DNA of 64,000 nucleotides from Alphaproteobacteria bacterium (GCA_018823325.1 JAHJIJ010000008.1:1-64000), one strand, 5' to 3'. Shown: positions 25,618-34,502, counted from the first letter of the stretch. The notes: a model not told the origin generated them from the sequence alone. Program-made: numbers and translations.

Positions 25618-26781
25618 ATGTACACCGCACGGGAGCAGGCATTCGCAGAAGAGGTACGGGCCTTCGTCCGGTCTGAATGCTCGGAAGACGTTCGCCGGAA
25701 AGTTTTCGAGGCGGTGGCCGTCACGGCGCAGGAGCGGCTCGCCTGGCACAAGGCACTGCATGCGCGCGGCTGGGCCGCACCACACTGGCCTGCCGAACAT
25801 GGCGGCACCGGCTGGAGTCCGGTGGAGACCTACATCTTCTCCGAAACGCTGGCCGAGGAAGGCGCGCCTGATCTCGGCTCCTTCGGCCTCAAGATGCTCG
25901 GCCCAACACTGATGCAGTACGGCACGCCGGAGCAGAAGGCATACTACCTGCCGCGCATCCTCTCGGGCGAGGACATCTGGTGCCAGGGCTTTTCGGAGCC
26001 CGGCGCCGGGTCCGATCTTGCGTCCCTCAAAACGCGGGCGGTGCTGGACGGCGACCATTGGGTGGTCAACGGCCAGAAGATGTGGACGACGATGGCGCAT
26101 GAATCGAACATGATGTTCGCGCTCGTCCGCACGGACCCCGACGCACCCAAGCCGCAGATGGGGATTTCCATGCTGCTCATCGACCTCAAGACGCCGGGCG
26201 TCGACATCCGCCCGATCATCCTGCTCAATGGCGAACGCACGACCAATGAGGTGTTCTTCGACAATGTGCGCGTGCCGGCCGAAAATCTGGTGGGCGAGCC
26301 GCACAAGGGATGGACCTATTCGCGCGTCGTGCTCGGCAATGAGCGGCTGTCCATCGCGCGCATCGGCCTGAACCGCCGGCAACTTGCCCGGCTGAAGCGG
26401 ATCGCCGCCCAACAGGGCCTGACCACATCGCCGCTTTTTCGCGCGCGCATTGCCGAAGCATCAATTGAACTGGACGCGCTGGAGGCCATGGCGACCGCAA
26501 TGCTGGACCGCGCCCGTGCGGGCGTTGCGCCGGGGATCGAGGCGAACATGCTCAAGATCAAGGGGTCCGAGCTTCAGCAGCGCCTCACGCGCCTGCTCGT
26601 CGAAGCCGCCGGTCGCAGCGCTGCGCCTTTCGGCCCCGGCGCGGCCGATCCCGACCGGCCCTGGCTGGCCCGCCTGTTCAAGAGCCATTTCGATACGCGC
26701 GTCGTCAGCATCTACGGCGGATCGAACGAAATCCAGCGCAACATCATAGCCAAATCGCTTGGCTTTGGAGCATCCCGATGA
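25618..26781 (+). CDS. Acyl-CoA dehydrogenase, alpha-type subunit
   Basis: A 387-residue flavin acyl-CoA dehydrogenase. Recognisable blocks are GTPEQKAYYLPRILSGEDIWCQGFSEPGAGSDLASL (FAD/substrate region, about residues 100-140), GQKMWTT, and the C-terminal IYGGSNEIQRN FAD motif. The usual catalytic Glu block of medium-chain enzymes is not seen in it, but is present in its partner. The pair overlap by four bases (ATGA), so they are likely subunits of a heterotetramer, as in FadE-type steroid enzymes. It would oxidise the CoA thioester made by the CoA ligase encoded divergently nearby. Confidence 0.88.
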   Translation: MYTAREQAFAEEVRAFVRSECSEDVRRKVFEAVAVTAQERLAWHKALHARGWAAPHWPAEHGGTGWSPVETYIFSETLAEEGAPDLGSFGLKMLGPTLMQYGTPEQKAYYLPRILSGEDIWCQGFSEPGAGSDLASLKTRAVLDGDHWVVNGQKMWTTMAHESNMMFALVRTDPDAPKPQMGISMLLIDLKTPGVDIRPIILLNGERTTNEVFFDNVRVPAENLVGEPHKGWTYSRVVLGNERLSIARIGLNRRQLARLKRIAAQQGLTTSPLFRARIAEASIELDALEAMATAMLDRARAGVAPGIEANMLKIKGSELQQRLTRLLVEAAGRSAAPFGPGAADPDRPWLARLFKSHFDTRVVSIYGGSNEIQRNIIAKSLGFGASR

Positions 26782-27905
26782 GCACGACCCAGATGGACCC
26801 CGCGCCCGCCCAGAGCGACGACGCCGATATTCGCGCATTACTGCGCAACTCTCTCGATACGGTTCTCGCTCGTCACTACAGCTTCGAGCAGCGGCGGGAT
26901 GCGCGCGAGAATGAGGCCCGGGAATCGCAAGCCGCCTGGGCGGCTTATGCCGAGCTTGGCCTGCTCGCCCTCACGCTCCCGGCAGGCCATGGCGGCCTGC
27001 CCGTCTCACTCGCCGATCTCGCCATGGTGGTGGAAGCGATGGGCGGCGCCATGGTGCTGGAACCCTATGCGCCGGCAATGGTCGCGGCGCGCCTGCTGTC
27101 GGCAGCTGGCAGCGAAGACCAGCAGGCAGCGTGGCTTCCCGCCATCTGCAGGGGTGAGGTCCGCGTCATTCTCGCCCATGAGGAAGCGAACGGCGGCTAC
27201 GCCAAGCCGATCGCCGCCTCGGCCACGCCCGATCCCCATGGCTGGCGCCTCTCGGGCCGCAAGAGCGCGGTCGCGGGCGGCGATACGGCGGACCTGTTCA
27301 TCGTCTCGGCCAATACGGCCAATGGCGTCGCACTGTTCCTGGTGCCCGCTGCTGATCTCGCAATCCGCCCGGCCCGCAGCTTCGACTGGACAGGCACGGC
27401 AGACCTCATGCTGGACGATGTAATCATCCCGACCAGCGCACGACTCACTGGCGGCGAGGCCGCGCTCGCGGCGGCCCTGGACGAAGCCGCCGCGCTGGCC
27501 TGCGCCGATGCCGTGGGTGCGATCCGCGCGGCCAATGCGCTGACTCGCGCGCACACCAGCACCCGCCGGCAGTTCGGCCGCAGCCTCGATGCCTTTCAGG
27601 TGCTCCAGCATCGTCTCGTGGACATGACGATCGCGCAGGAACTGGCCGCGCCGATCACCGCCGCTGCCATCGCCGCCTGCGCGGCCGCCACGCCGGCGGA
27701 GCGCGCCCGCGCCGTCTCTGCCGCCAAGGTCAAGGTCGGCGAAGCCGCACGCTATGTGGGCGAGCAATGCGTCCAGCTTCACGGCGGCATGGGGCTGGTG
27801 CAGGAGTATCCCGCCGCGCATCTCTTCGCGCGGCTCAGCCTGTTCGAGCTATCTCATGGCGGCCGCGATTATCATCTGGAGCGCTATGCGGAGTTGGTGC
27901 TGTAG
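26778..27905 (+). CDS. Acyl-CoA dehydrogenase, beta-type subunit
   Basis: A 375-residue acyl-CoA dehydrogenase homologue, translationally coupled to the previous gene. It has the shortened N-terminal domain of the partner-type subunit, the RQFGRSLDAFQVLQHRLVDM helix and the C-terminal HGGMGLVQEYPAAHLFARL block, whose QEYP holds the probable catalytic Glu. It lacks the EPGAGSD and GSNEIQ FAD motifs found in its neighbour. The two proteins thus complement each other, which argues for an obligate heteromeric enzyme. Confidence 0.87.
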   Translation: MSTTQMDPAPAQSDDADIRALLRNSLDTVLARHYSFEQRRDARENEARESQAAWAAYAELGLLALTLPAGHGGLPVSLADLAMVVEAMGGAMVLEPYAPAMVAARLLSAAGSEDQQAAWLPAICRGEVRVILAHEEANGGYAKPIAASATPDPHGWRLSGRKSAVAGGDTADLFIVSANTANGVALFLVPAADLAIRPARSFDWTGTADLMLDDVIIPTSARLTGGEAALAAALDEAAALACADAVGAIRAANALTRAHTSTRRQFGRSLDAFQVLQHRLVDMTIAQELAAPITAAAIAACAAATPAERARAVSAAKVKVGEAARYVGEQCVQLHGGMGLVQEYPAAHLFARLSLFELSHGGRDYHLERYAELVL

Positions 27906-27909
27906 CGGT

Positions 27910-28989
27910 TCAGCGCTTGGCCTGACTGGGCGAACCGCCCCCGGTCGGCGGCGGGTTCCCGTTGATCCGGGTTCCGCCGCTGATCGACCCCATGGCGCGG
28001 CGCGCGAAGTCGGCAGGATAGGGCAGCGCCGGGCGGCCAGCTTCATCGAGCGCCGCCATGTCCTCGGGCGACAGGGCGATGCGGGTCGCCGCCGCGTTTT
28101 CCGCAAGCTGATCGGGATCGTTGGCGCCGAGCAGGATCGTGGCGACGCAGGGCTGCGCCTGCAGCCAGGCGAGCGCGATCTGCGCAGGACTTGCGCCGTG
28201 GCGTCCGGCAATGTCCATCACGACGTCCAGCACTCGCTCGGCCTTTTCGTCGAGGATCCGGGCAAGAAAAGCGCCCCGCCCTTCCGCATCGTGATTGCTC
28301 GCATCGCCGCGCCGGTAGCGTCCGCTAAGCGCGCCGCTCTTGAGCGGGGACCATGCGGCGATGCCTATGCCGTAAGCTTGCGCGAGCGGGACATGCTCGA
28401 CCTCGATGTTCCGCTCCATCAGCGAATATTGCAGCTGGAGCCCGATCACCGGCGCCAGATTGCGGAACTGCGCCAGCCAGTGCGCTTCCGCCACTTTCCA
28501 CGCTGGGATGTTCGAGAGGCCGATGTGTAGCACCTTGCCCGCCCGCACCAGATCGTCGAGCGCGCGCAGCGTCTCGTCCATGGACGTGAGCGGATCGACG
28601 ATGTGCATCCACAACATATCGATCCGGTCGGTTCGCAGCTTGCGCAGCGATGCCTCCACGCTCTGCATTATCGACTTGCGCCCGCCGCCGCCGGCATTGG
28701 GATCGCCCTCGCGCATGCTGGAGCCGAACTTGGTGGCAATCACCATCCGGTCGCGCAGCCCAGGTTCGGCGGCAAGATAATCGCCAAGGATCGTCTCGGC
28801 TTCACCCCCGCCATAGCTGTTCGCGCAATCCAGAAAATTGCCGCCAAGGTCACGATAACGGGCGATCAGGCGACCGGCGGCTTGCTCGTCGAGGCTCCAC
28901 GGCTGACGGCCACCGAAATTGAATGCCCCCAGCGCATAACGGCTCACCCGCAGGCCGGACCGCCCGAACGTGACGAAATCATCAAGCAT
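27910..28989 (-). CDS. Aldo/keto reductase
   Basis: A 359-residue member of the aldo/keto reductase superfamily, TIM-barrel, NADPH-dependent, of the Tas/YajO-like group. The tetrad is present: Asp in FLDCANSYGGGE with Tyr in the same motif (about residues 50-60), Lys in VIATKFGSS, His in LWMHIVDP. A role in reducing an aromatic aldehyde or ketone is plausible. The ATG at 28989 has GGAGG upstream; the 20 residues before it in the open frame look like promoter DNA. Its 3' end meets the stop of the dehydrogenase pair. It is divergent from the next aldehyde dehydrogenase, with an 18-bp motif between. Confidence 0.88.
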   Translation of the reverse strand: MLDDFVTFGRSGLRVSRYALGAFNFGGRQPWSLDEQAAGRLIARYRDLGGNFLDCANSYGGGEAETILGDYLAAEPGLRDRMVIATKFGSSMREGDPNAGGGGRKSIMQSVEASLRKLRTDRIDMLWMHIVDPLTSMDETLRALDDLVRAGKVLHIGLSNIPAWKVAEAHWLAQFRNLAPVIGLQLQYSLMERNIEVEHVPLAQAYGIGIAAWSPLKSGALSGRYRRGDASNHDAEGRGAFLARILDEKAERVLDVVMDIAGRHGASPAQIALAWLQAQPCVATILLGANDPDQLAENAAATRIALSPEDMAALDEAGRPALPYPADFARRAMGSISGGTRINGNPPPTGGGSPSQAKR

Positions 28990-29012
28990 CCCGCGCCTCC
29001 CCTTCCTCGTTG

Positions 29013-29030
29013 CTATAACTATACTACTAT
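29013..29030. promoter_or_regulatory. Predicted GntR-type motif in divergent promoter
   Basis: CTATAACTATACTACTAT (reverse complement ATAGTAGTATAGTTATAG) lies between the aldo/keto reductase and aldehyde dehydrogenase starts. It matches the motif at 25362-25379 in 15 of 18 bases by eye. The same region is otherwise AT-rich and would hold both promoters. Confidence 0.45.
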
Positions 29031-29084
29031 CATATTGTTTAAAGTCCACGAAGGGGTGTGAGCAAAGCGGAGCGCGAAGGCAAG

Positions 29085-30542
29085 ATGAACGACATTCACG
29101 TGGCGGAAAAGCCGGTGCAGGCTGGCCTTGCGCTTCCCGGTGGCATGCTGATCGACGGGCAGATCGTGGTCGACGCGACCGCGTTCGACGTGATCGATCC
29201 CGCGACCGGGGAGGTCTTCGCGCAGGCGCCTGATGCAGACCGGGACGATCTCGACCGCGCCGTCACGGCAGCCCGCTGCGCCTTCCCGCACTGGGCTGCC
29301 CACAACTTTGCGGCGCGGCGCGGCGTCATCGCCCAGATCGCCTCTCGCCTGCGTACCTCCGCCGAGCCGCTCGGCAAGCTGCTCACCGCCGAGCAAGGCA
29401 AGCCCCTGCGCGATGCCATCGGCGAAGTGCGCCGTGCGGCAGATCATATCGAGGCACTGAGTACGTTCGACGTGGCGGGCGGCGTGCTGCGCGAGGACGC
29501 GCGCGAGCGGGTCGAAATCCGCTACCGGCCGCTTGGCGTCGTGGGCGGCATCACGCCGTGGAACGTGCCGGTGATGCTCGCGATGGTGAAGATCGCGCAG
29601 GCGCTCTACACGGGCAATTGCATCGTGCTCAAACCCTCCCCGCTGACGCCCCTGTCCACCCTCGCCATCGGCGAAGCAATCGCCGACATCGTGCCGCCGG
29701 GCACGGTCAACATCCTGAGCGGCGGCAATGATCTGGGCGTATGGCTCACCAATCACCCGGGCGTGGACAAGATCAGCTTCACCGGATCGGTGGCGACCGG
29801 CCGCCACGTGATGGCCAGCGCGGCCGCCACCTTCAAGCGCGTGACACTGGAACTTGGCGGTAATGATCCAGCCATCGTGCTGCCCGATGCGGACCTCGAC
29901 GCGACGGCCGATGCCATTGCGCGCAGCGCCTTTGCCAACTGCGGGCAGGTGTGCATGGCCATCAAGCGCGTGTTCGTCCACCGCACGCTCTATCCGGCGA
30001 TGGTCGAGGCGCTGGCCAGCCGCGCGGCCGCCATTCGCGTGGGGCCGGGCAGCGATCCGCGCAGCGAGATGGGGCCGATCCAGAACCGCATGCAGTTCGA
30101 GAAAGTGGTCGCGTTGCTGGAGGGCGTGCGCGCGACGCCCGGCGCCCGGATCGTCACGGGCGGCATCGTCCGCGCCGGGCCGGGCTATTTCGTGGAACCC
30201 ACGGTCGTCACAGGTCTGGATGACGAAGCGCCGCTGGTGCGCGAGGAGCAGTTCGGCCCGGTACTGCCGGTGCTGGTCTATGACGACATCGACGATGCCA
30301 TCCGCCGCGCCAATGCCACGGAGTTCGGCCTCGGCGCCTCGGTGTGGACGCACGACAGCGCGCGCGGCGCCGACATTGCAGAACGGATCGAAGCCGGCAT
30401 GGTTTGGGTGAACCGCCATGGCGGCAACGGGCGCGACGTCCCGTTCGGCGGCGCCAAGCATTCCGGCTACGGGCGGGAGCAGGGCGTGGCGGGGATGCAG
30501 TCCTATATGGAAATGCAGGCGGTCACAGTCCCGAAGGACTAG
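29085..30542 (+). CDS. NAD(P)-dependent aldehyde dehydrogenase
   Basis: A 485-residue aldehyde dehydrogenase with NCGQVCMAIKRV (catalytic Cys, about residue 285), LELGGNDPAIV (base Glu) and TPWNVPV. It is the module B counterpart of the enzyme at 172-1635, with the same motifs and closing VNRHGGNGRDVPFGGAKHSGYG. It may oxidise the aldehyde released by the proposed retro-aldol cleavage. The start is either GTG 29058 (AAGGGG before it) or ATG 29085; I prefer the ATG from alignment of the N-terminus with its paralogue. Its TAG stop overlaps the stop of the convergent MFS gene in the palindrome CTAG. Confidence 0.9.
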   Translation: MNDIHVAEKPVQAGLALPGGMLIDGQIVVDATAFDVIDPATGEVFAQAPDADRDDLDRAVTAARCAFPHWAAHNFAARRGVIAQIASRLRTSAEPLGKLLTAEQGKPLRDAIGEVRRAADHIEALSTFDVAGGVLREDARERVEIRYRPLGVVGGITPWNVPVMLAMVKIAQALYTGNCIVLKPSPLTPLSTLAIGEAIADIVPPGTVNILSGGNDLGVWLTNHPGVDKISFTGSVATGRHVMASAAATFKRVTLELGGNDPAIVLPDADLDATADAIARSAFANCGQVCMAIKRVFVHRTLYPAMVEALASRAAAIRVGPGSDPRSEMGPIQNRMQFEKVVALLEGVRATPGARIVTGGIVRAGPGYFVEPTVVTGLDDEAPLVREEQFGPVLPVLVYDDIDDAIRRANATEFGLGASVWTHDSARGADIAERIEAGMVWVNRHGGNGRDVPFGGAKHSGYGREQGVAGMQSYMEMQAVTVPKD

Positions 30543-31879
30543 CGCCAATCGGCTCTGGGGCGGATCCCTGCCGTCGGCGGGTTCGGGCCGCTTTCGCCTT
30601 GCAGTGCCCTCAGCCGCAGCAGGTAGGTTGGCGTGACGCGCCACATCAGCAGCGCGGCGACGACGGTCAGGCTGATGAACACGGTGAAGCCGACGAGATA
30701 GGTACCCGTGCGATCGTAGAAGTTCGCCAGCACCACGGGGCCGAAGGCGGAACCCATGGTGTTGAAGCCCGCCAGAATGGGCAGCAGCCGGTTCATCAGG
30801 CCGGGCCCGTAGACATGCTTGGAGACGACCGGTCCATCGACCACCAGCCCGCCATGCGCGAGGCCGAGCATGGTGGTGAAGACGATGGCGGTGAAGATGC
30901 CCTGCACCGGCAGCGCGAGCAGGATCGCAACGCCGAGCAGCAGATTCCAGCCGGCGACGCCCTTCACCGAGAAGCGATCGAAGGTCATGCCAGCCAGGAA
31001 CTTGGCGCCGATGCCGATGAGGAAGGTGAGCGACCAGGCCGACGCCGCGACGGTGCGTGAAAGGCCGATCTCGTTGGTGAGATAATAGATGCTGTGCTGG
31101 AACAATGCCTGATCGATAAGGGCGGAAAGGAAGGTCGCAAGGGCGATCAGCCAAAAGGCGTGCTGTCGAAGCATCGTGCGGAAATCAATGCCCAGATCGG
31201 CGGCGCGCAGCCGCTCGCTGGTGACGCTTTCGGCCGTCTTCACGGCCTCAGGCAGCACGTCCGCCTCGCTCGGGTTGAACTTCGTGAACAGCGCCATGGG
31301 TATGGAAATGAAGAGGATGCCCAGGCTGAGGCAGGCAAACGCCGTACGCCAGCCATAAAGCGGGATGAGCTGGCTGGTAATGATCGGGAAGATCACGCCT
31401 CCGAAGCTCGTGCCGATGACGGAAATGCCGACCGCAAGCCCGATATTGCGAGTGAACCAGCGCGAAACCAGCAACCGCAGGCAGATGATGACAGCAGCCT
31501 GACCGATGCCGATGAGGAAGCCGGTGACATAATAGCTCCACAGCGAATTGACGAACAGGAAGCTGGCGAGCCCGATGCATTCCGCCACCATCGCGCCGAT
31601 GAGCACCGTCTTGAGCCCGATCCTGTCGACCAGCGGGCCGATGATGAAGATGGCCATGACCGCGCCGGTGAGGCTCTTGTAGGTATAGATCAGCGTGGCC
31701 TGCGTCAGGGTCCAGCCAAACTCCTTCATCACTTCGGGATAGACGAAGGGCATAGTCAGCGGCGCGCCGAATGCGATCATGAAGATGAAGAAGGCCTTGG
31801 CGACGACAGCCCAGCCCGGATAGCGCCAGGTCGCCCGGATGAGGGCGATTGTCTCACTCAAGCGCATTCGGCCTGCCAT
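30539..31879 (-). CDS. MFS transporter, monocarboxylate-type (module B)
   Basis: A 446-residue MFS carrier, about 12 helices, similar in layout to the carrier at 15302 (shared patterns include YPGW near the N-terminus, EFGWT, KSLTGA/KGLTGA and GPLVDR/GPAVQR). GGAAAGGAGACG precedes the ATG. It is the last gene of an operon with the Rieske oxygenase and the aminotransferase, 35 bases after the latter, so it probably imports the Rieske substrate. The substrate is unknown. Confidence 0.88.
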   Translation of the reverse strand: MAGRMRLSETIALIRATWRYPGWAVVAKAFFIFMIAFGAPLTMPFVYPEVMKEFGWTLTQATLIYTYKSLTGAVMAIFIIGPLVDRIGLKTVLIGAMVAECIGLASFLFVNSLWSYYVTGFLIGIGQAAVIICLRLLVSRWFTRNIGLAVGISVIGTSFGGVIFPIITSQLIPLYGWRTAFACLSLGILFISIPMALFTKFNPSEADVLPEAVKTAESVTSERLRAADLGIDFRTMLRQHAFWLIALATFLSALIDQALFQHSIYYLTNEIGLSRTVAASAWSLTFLIGIGAKFLAGMTFDRFSVKGVAGWNLLLGVAILLALPVQGIFTAIVFTTMLGLAHGGLVVDGPVVSKHVYGPGLMNRLLPILAGFNTMGSAFGPVVLANFYDRTGTYLVGFTVFISLTVVAALLMWRVTPTYLLRLRALQGESGPNPPTAGIRPRADWR

Positions 31880-31914
31880 TCTCGTCTCCTTTCCGGCCGA
31901 TGCCCTGAAGCGGA

Positions 31915-33123
31915 TCAGGCGGCCAGTTCGCCCGGCTGTGCCGCCCGCTGCCCGGTCAGCAGCGCGATCGCCGCTTCCGTTCCGCCCGTGCGATGCGACA
32001 CGCCTGCGAAGGCAAGCGCCGCTTCCGTCGCGGCGATGGTGCCGAGCACCAGCGCATCGCTGAAGTCGCCGAGATGGCCGATGCGGAACACCTTGTCGTC
32101 CAGCTGCCCCAGGCCATTGCCAAGGCTCATGTTGCAGCGCTCCAGCGCGCTCTCCCGCACAGCGTCAGCAGAGACGCCGTCGGGCATGCGCACGGCGGTG
32201 AGCACGGGCGAATGGGCTGCGGCATCGCGGCACTGTGTCTCGAAGCCCCATTGCGCCACTGCAGCGCGCGTGGCGGCCGCCGCCCGGCGATGACGCGCGA
32301 AGACAGCGTCCAGTCCTTCCTCCTGCAGCATCGCAATGGCCTCGCGCAGGCCCTGCAGCAGGTTGATGGCCGGGGTGTAGGGGAAGAAGCCGCGCGCGTT
32401 CGCCTCCAGCATCTCGGCCCAATCCCAATAGGAACGGGTCAGGCGCGCGGATCGGGACGCCGCAAGGGCCTTGTCCGACAAGGCGTTGAAGGACAGGCCG
32501 GGCGGTAGCATCAAACCCTTTTGGGAGCCGCCCACGGCGACATCCACGCCCCATTCGTCGTGGCGATAATCGATGGAGGCCAGCGAGGAGACGAGGTCCA
32601 CCATCAGCAGTGCGGGATGCCCGGCTTCATCGATGGCGCGGCGCACCGCTGCAAGATCGGACGTGACGCCGGTCGATGTCTCATTGTGAACGACGCACAC
32701 CGCTTTGATCCGCCGCGCCTTGTCTTCGCGCAGCCGCTGTCCGATTGCCTCGGCGTCGACCGGGGTGCGCCAGTCGCCGGGAATCAGCTCCGGCTCCAGG
32801 CCGATCTTGCGCGCGAGCCTGCACCACAGCGTTGAGAACCAACCGGTTTCGTACATCAGCACTGCGTCGCCCGGGGACAGCGCATTGACCAGCGCCGCCT
32901 CCCATGCCCCAGTGCCTGACGACGGATAGATGATCACCGACCCGGACGTCCGGAAGATCGCGCGAATGCCTTCGAGTGCCTCGACGGTCAGGTCCCGGAA
33001 TTCCGGCCCCCGATGGTTGATCGTTGGCCGCGCGATGGCCTCCATCACACGCTGCGGTGTGGTGGTTGGCCCCGGCAATTGCAGGAAGTGAGCGCCCGGG
33101 CGGCGGGTCTGGTGGCCAATCAT
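31915..33123 (-). CDS. Class-V aminotransferase, serine-glyoxylate type
   Basis: A 402-residue PLP enzyme of fold type I, similar to serine-glyoxylate/alanine-glyoxylate aminotransferases. The N-terminal PGPTTTPQRVMEAI, the STGVTSDL and VDLVSSLASIDYRHDEWGVDVAVGGSQKG segments (PLP Asp and the PLP-binding Lys at about residue 200) are clear. The gene is inserted between the Rieske oxygenase (10-base gap) and the MFS gene. In that place it may reclaim an amino group or glyoxylate, or act on an aromatic amino compound; this is inference. Confidence 0.86.
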   Translation of the reverse strand: MIGHQTRRPGAHFLQLPGPTTTPQRVMEAIARPTINHRGPEFRDLTVEALEGIRAIFRTSGSVIIYPSSGTGAWEAALVNALSPGDAVLMYETGWFSTLWCRLARKIGLEPELIPGDWRTPVDAEAIGQRLREDKARRIKAVCVVHNETSTGVTSDLAAVRRAIDEAGHPALLMVDLVSSLASIDYRHDEWGVDVAVGGSQKGLMLPPGLSFNALSDKALAASRSARLTRSYWDWAEMLEANARGFFPYTPAINLLQGLREAIAMLQEEGLDAVFARHRRAAAATRAAVAQWGFETQCRDAAAHSPVLTAVRMPDGVSADAVRESALERCNMSLGNGLGQLDDKVFRIGHLGDFSDALVLGTIAATEAALAFAGVSHRTGGTEAAIALLTGQRAAQPGELAA

Positions 33124-33133
33124 GATGCGCCCC

Positions 33134-34474
33134 TCATGCCACAGTCGCGGGCGTCAGCCTGCGCTTGCGTTCGATCGGATCGGCCCTGCCCCGGCTCCAT
33201 GCCGCGCGACGCACGTTGTAGAAGTCGAGCCAGTCCTGTTCGGACGGCAGGAGCGCGTAGCCGGCACGGACATCATGATAACAATCGGGATCCTCAACAC
33301 CCGGCGGGATGGTCCCCTCTTCACGCAACGCCGTCGCCGCCCATTTAAGCCGCCGGCGCGTGAGGACGATCATCCGGTCGCTGGTGCCCAAATGTTCCAT
33401 GGTCCGGTCCACCACCGGCCCCATGCTTTCGGTGACGGCCTGATCCTGCACCGGAATGGCCTCGATTCCGCTGTAGCTCTGCGTCGACTGCGCCTCGCGC
33501 GAGATCAGATGATCGTTGCGCGGATTGGCATCAATGCGGAAGCGCCCGAGCCAGTCGGTGGTGTTCGGCAGGAAGTTGATCGGCGAGGTGGTGCCCGGGA
33601 TCGGCTTGCCCTCCTTGGTCAGCGTCGTCGCGCCGGCGCGGGGGCCGCCGATGGTGACGAGCATGGCGTGATGATCGTCCAGCGGCACCCAGGCGCGGGC
33701 GCGGATATGGTCGAGCGGCTCGGAGGGTGCCATTGTCCAGAAGGGCAACGCGAACTGGCCGATGCGGTGATAGAGATTGTCGCCGGCGGGGCGGTAGGCG
33801 CAATACATCGTGCCGTAATCGGTCTCGAGCGCTTCATATTTCGGCGCGAGATTTTCCCGCATCTGCCGGTAATAATTGATCGATCCTTCCTCAAATTGCT
33901 CCGGCGTCGCTGCGCCCAGATGGAGGAAGCCGACATGGCAGGTGTCGATGTCCCCCTCCAGCGCCTGCAGCCAGTTGCACTCGCGCATCATGAAGCTGAC
34001 CGTGAGCGACTGCCCCTCCTCCACCTCGTCCCAATCGAAATGCGGAAGTGCCGGAGGCTCGGCGCGCGTGCCCATATATACCCAGCCAACCCCGTAGCGC
34101 TCGACCACGGGCAGCGCGCGGATCTTCACCTTGTCCTTGTAATCCGTTTCCGGCGGCTCGCTCGGCATCTCGATGCACTGGCCGTTCCGATCGAACTTCC
34201 AGCCATGGTAGACGCAACGGATGCCGCCCTCCTCATTGCGTCCGTAGAACAGCGACGCGCAGCGATGCGCACAGCGATGATCGACCACGCCCACCGACCC
34301 ATCGGGCGAGCGGAAGGCCAGGAAATTCTCACCAAGCAGCCGCAGCCGTAGCGGCGCGCCGCCCGCTTTCACTTCCTCCGGCATGAAGGCAGGAATCCAA
34401 TATTGGCGCATGAGCTCGCCCATTGGCGTTCCCGGCCCGGTCTGCGTCAGCAACGCATTGTCTTCCGGCGACAT
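33134..34474 (-). CDS. Rieske non-heme iron oxygenase, large subunit (module B)
   Basis: A 446-residue Rieske oxygenase of the phthalate dioxygenase/LigX-like branch. The Rieske ligands are Cys68, His70, Cys87 and His90, identical in number to the module A enzyme; the iron site is IDTCHVGFLH with His180, His185 and Asp177. GCGGGAGATC before the ATG at 34474 fixes the start. C-terminally it has a long helix-rich extension (LTRRRLKWAATALREEG) typical of O-demethylase-type subunits. No reductase or ferredoxin lies near. It heads an operon with the aminotransferase and MFS carrier and is divergent from a GntR gene. Confidence 0.92.
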   Translation of the reverse strand: MSPEDNALLTQTGPGTPMGELMRQYWIPAFMPEEVKAGGAPLRLRLLGENFLAFRSPDGSVGVVDHRCAHRCASLFYGRNEEGGIRCVYHGWKFDRNGQCIEMPSEPPETDYKDKVKIRALPVVERYGVGWVYMGTRAEPPALPHFDWDEVEEGQSLTVSFMMRECNWLQALEGDIDTCHVGFLHLGAATPEQFEEGSINYYRQMRENLAPKYEALETDYGTMYCAYRPAGDNLYHRIGQFALPFWTMAPSEPLDHIRARAWVPLDDHHAMLVTIGGPRAGATTLTKEGKPIPGTTSPINFLPNTTDWLGRFRIDANPRNDHLISREAQSTQSYSGIEAIPVQDQAVTESMGPVVDRTMEHLGTSDRMIVLTRRRLKWAATALREEGTIPPGVEDPDCYHDVRAGYALLPSEQDWLDFYNVRRAAWSRGRADPIERKRRLTPATVA

Positions 34475-34502
34475 TCCGATCTCCCGCGCGCGAAGCGCTA
34501 TA

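Noticed and set aside
29019..31154. Minus-strand open frame of 711 residues opposite the aldehyde dehydrogenase
   Set aside because: Its residues mirror the coding strand of the aldehyde dehydrogenase and MFS genes; no motif.
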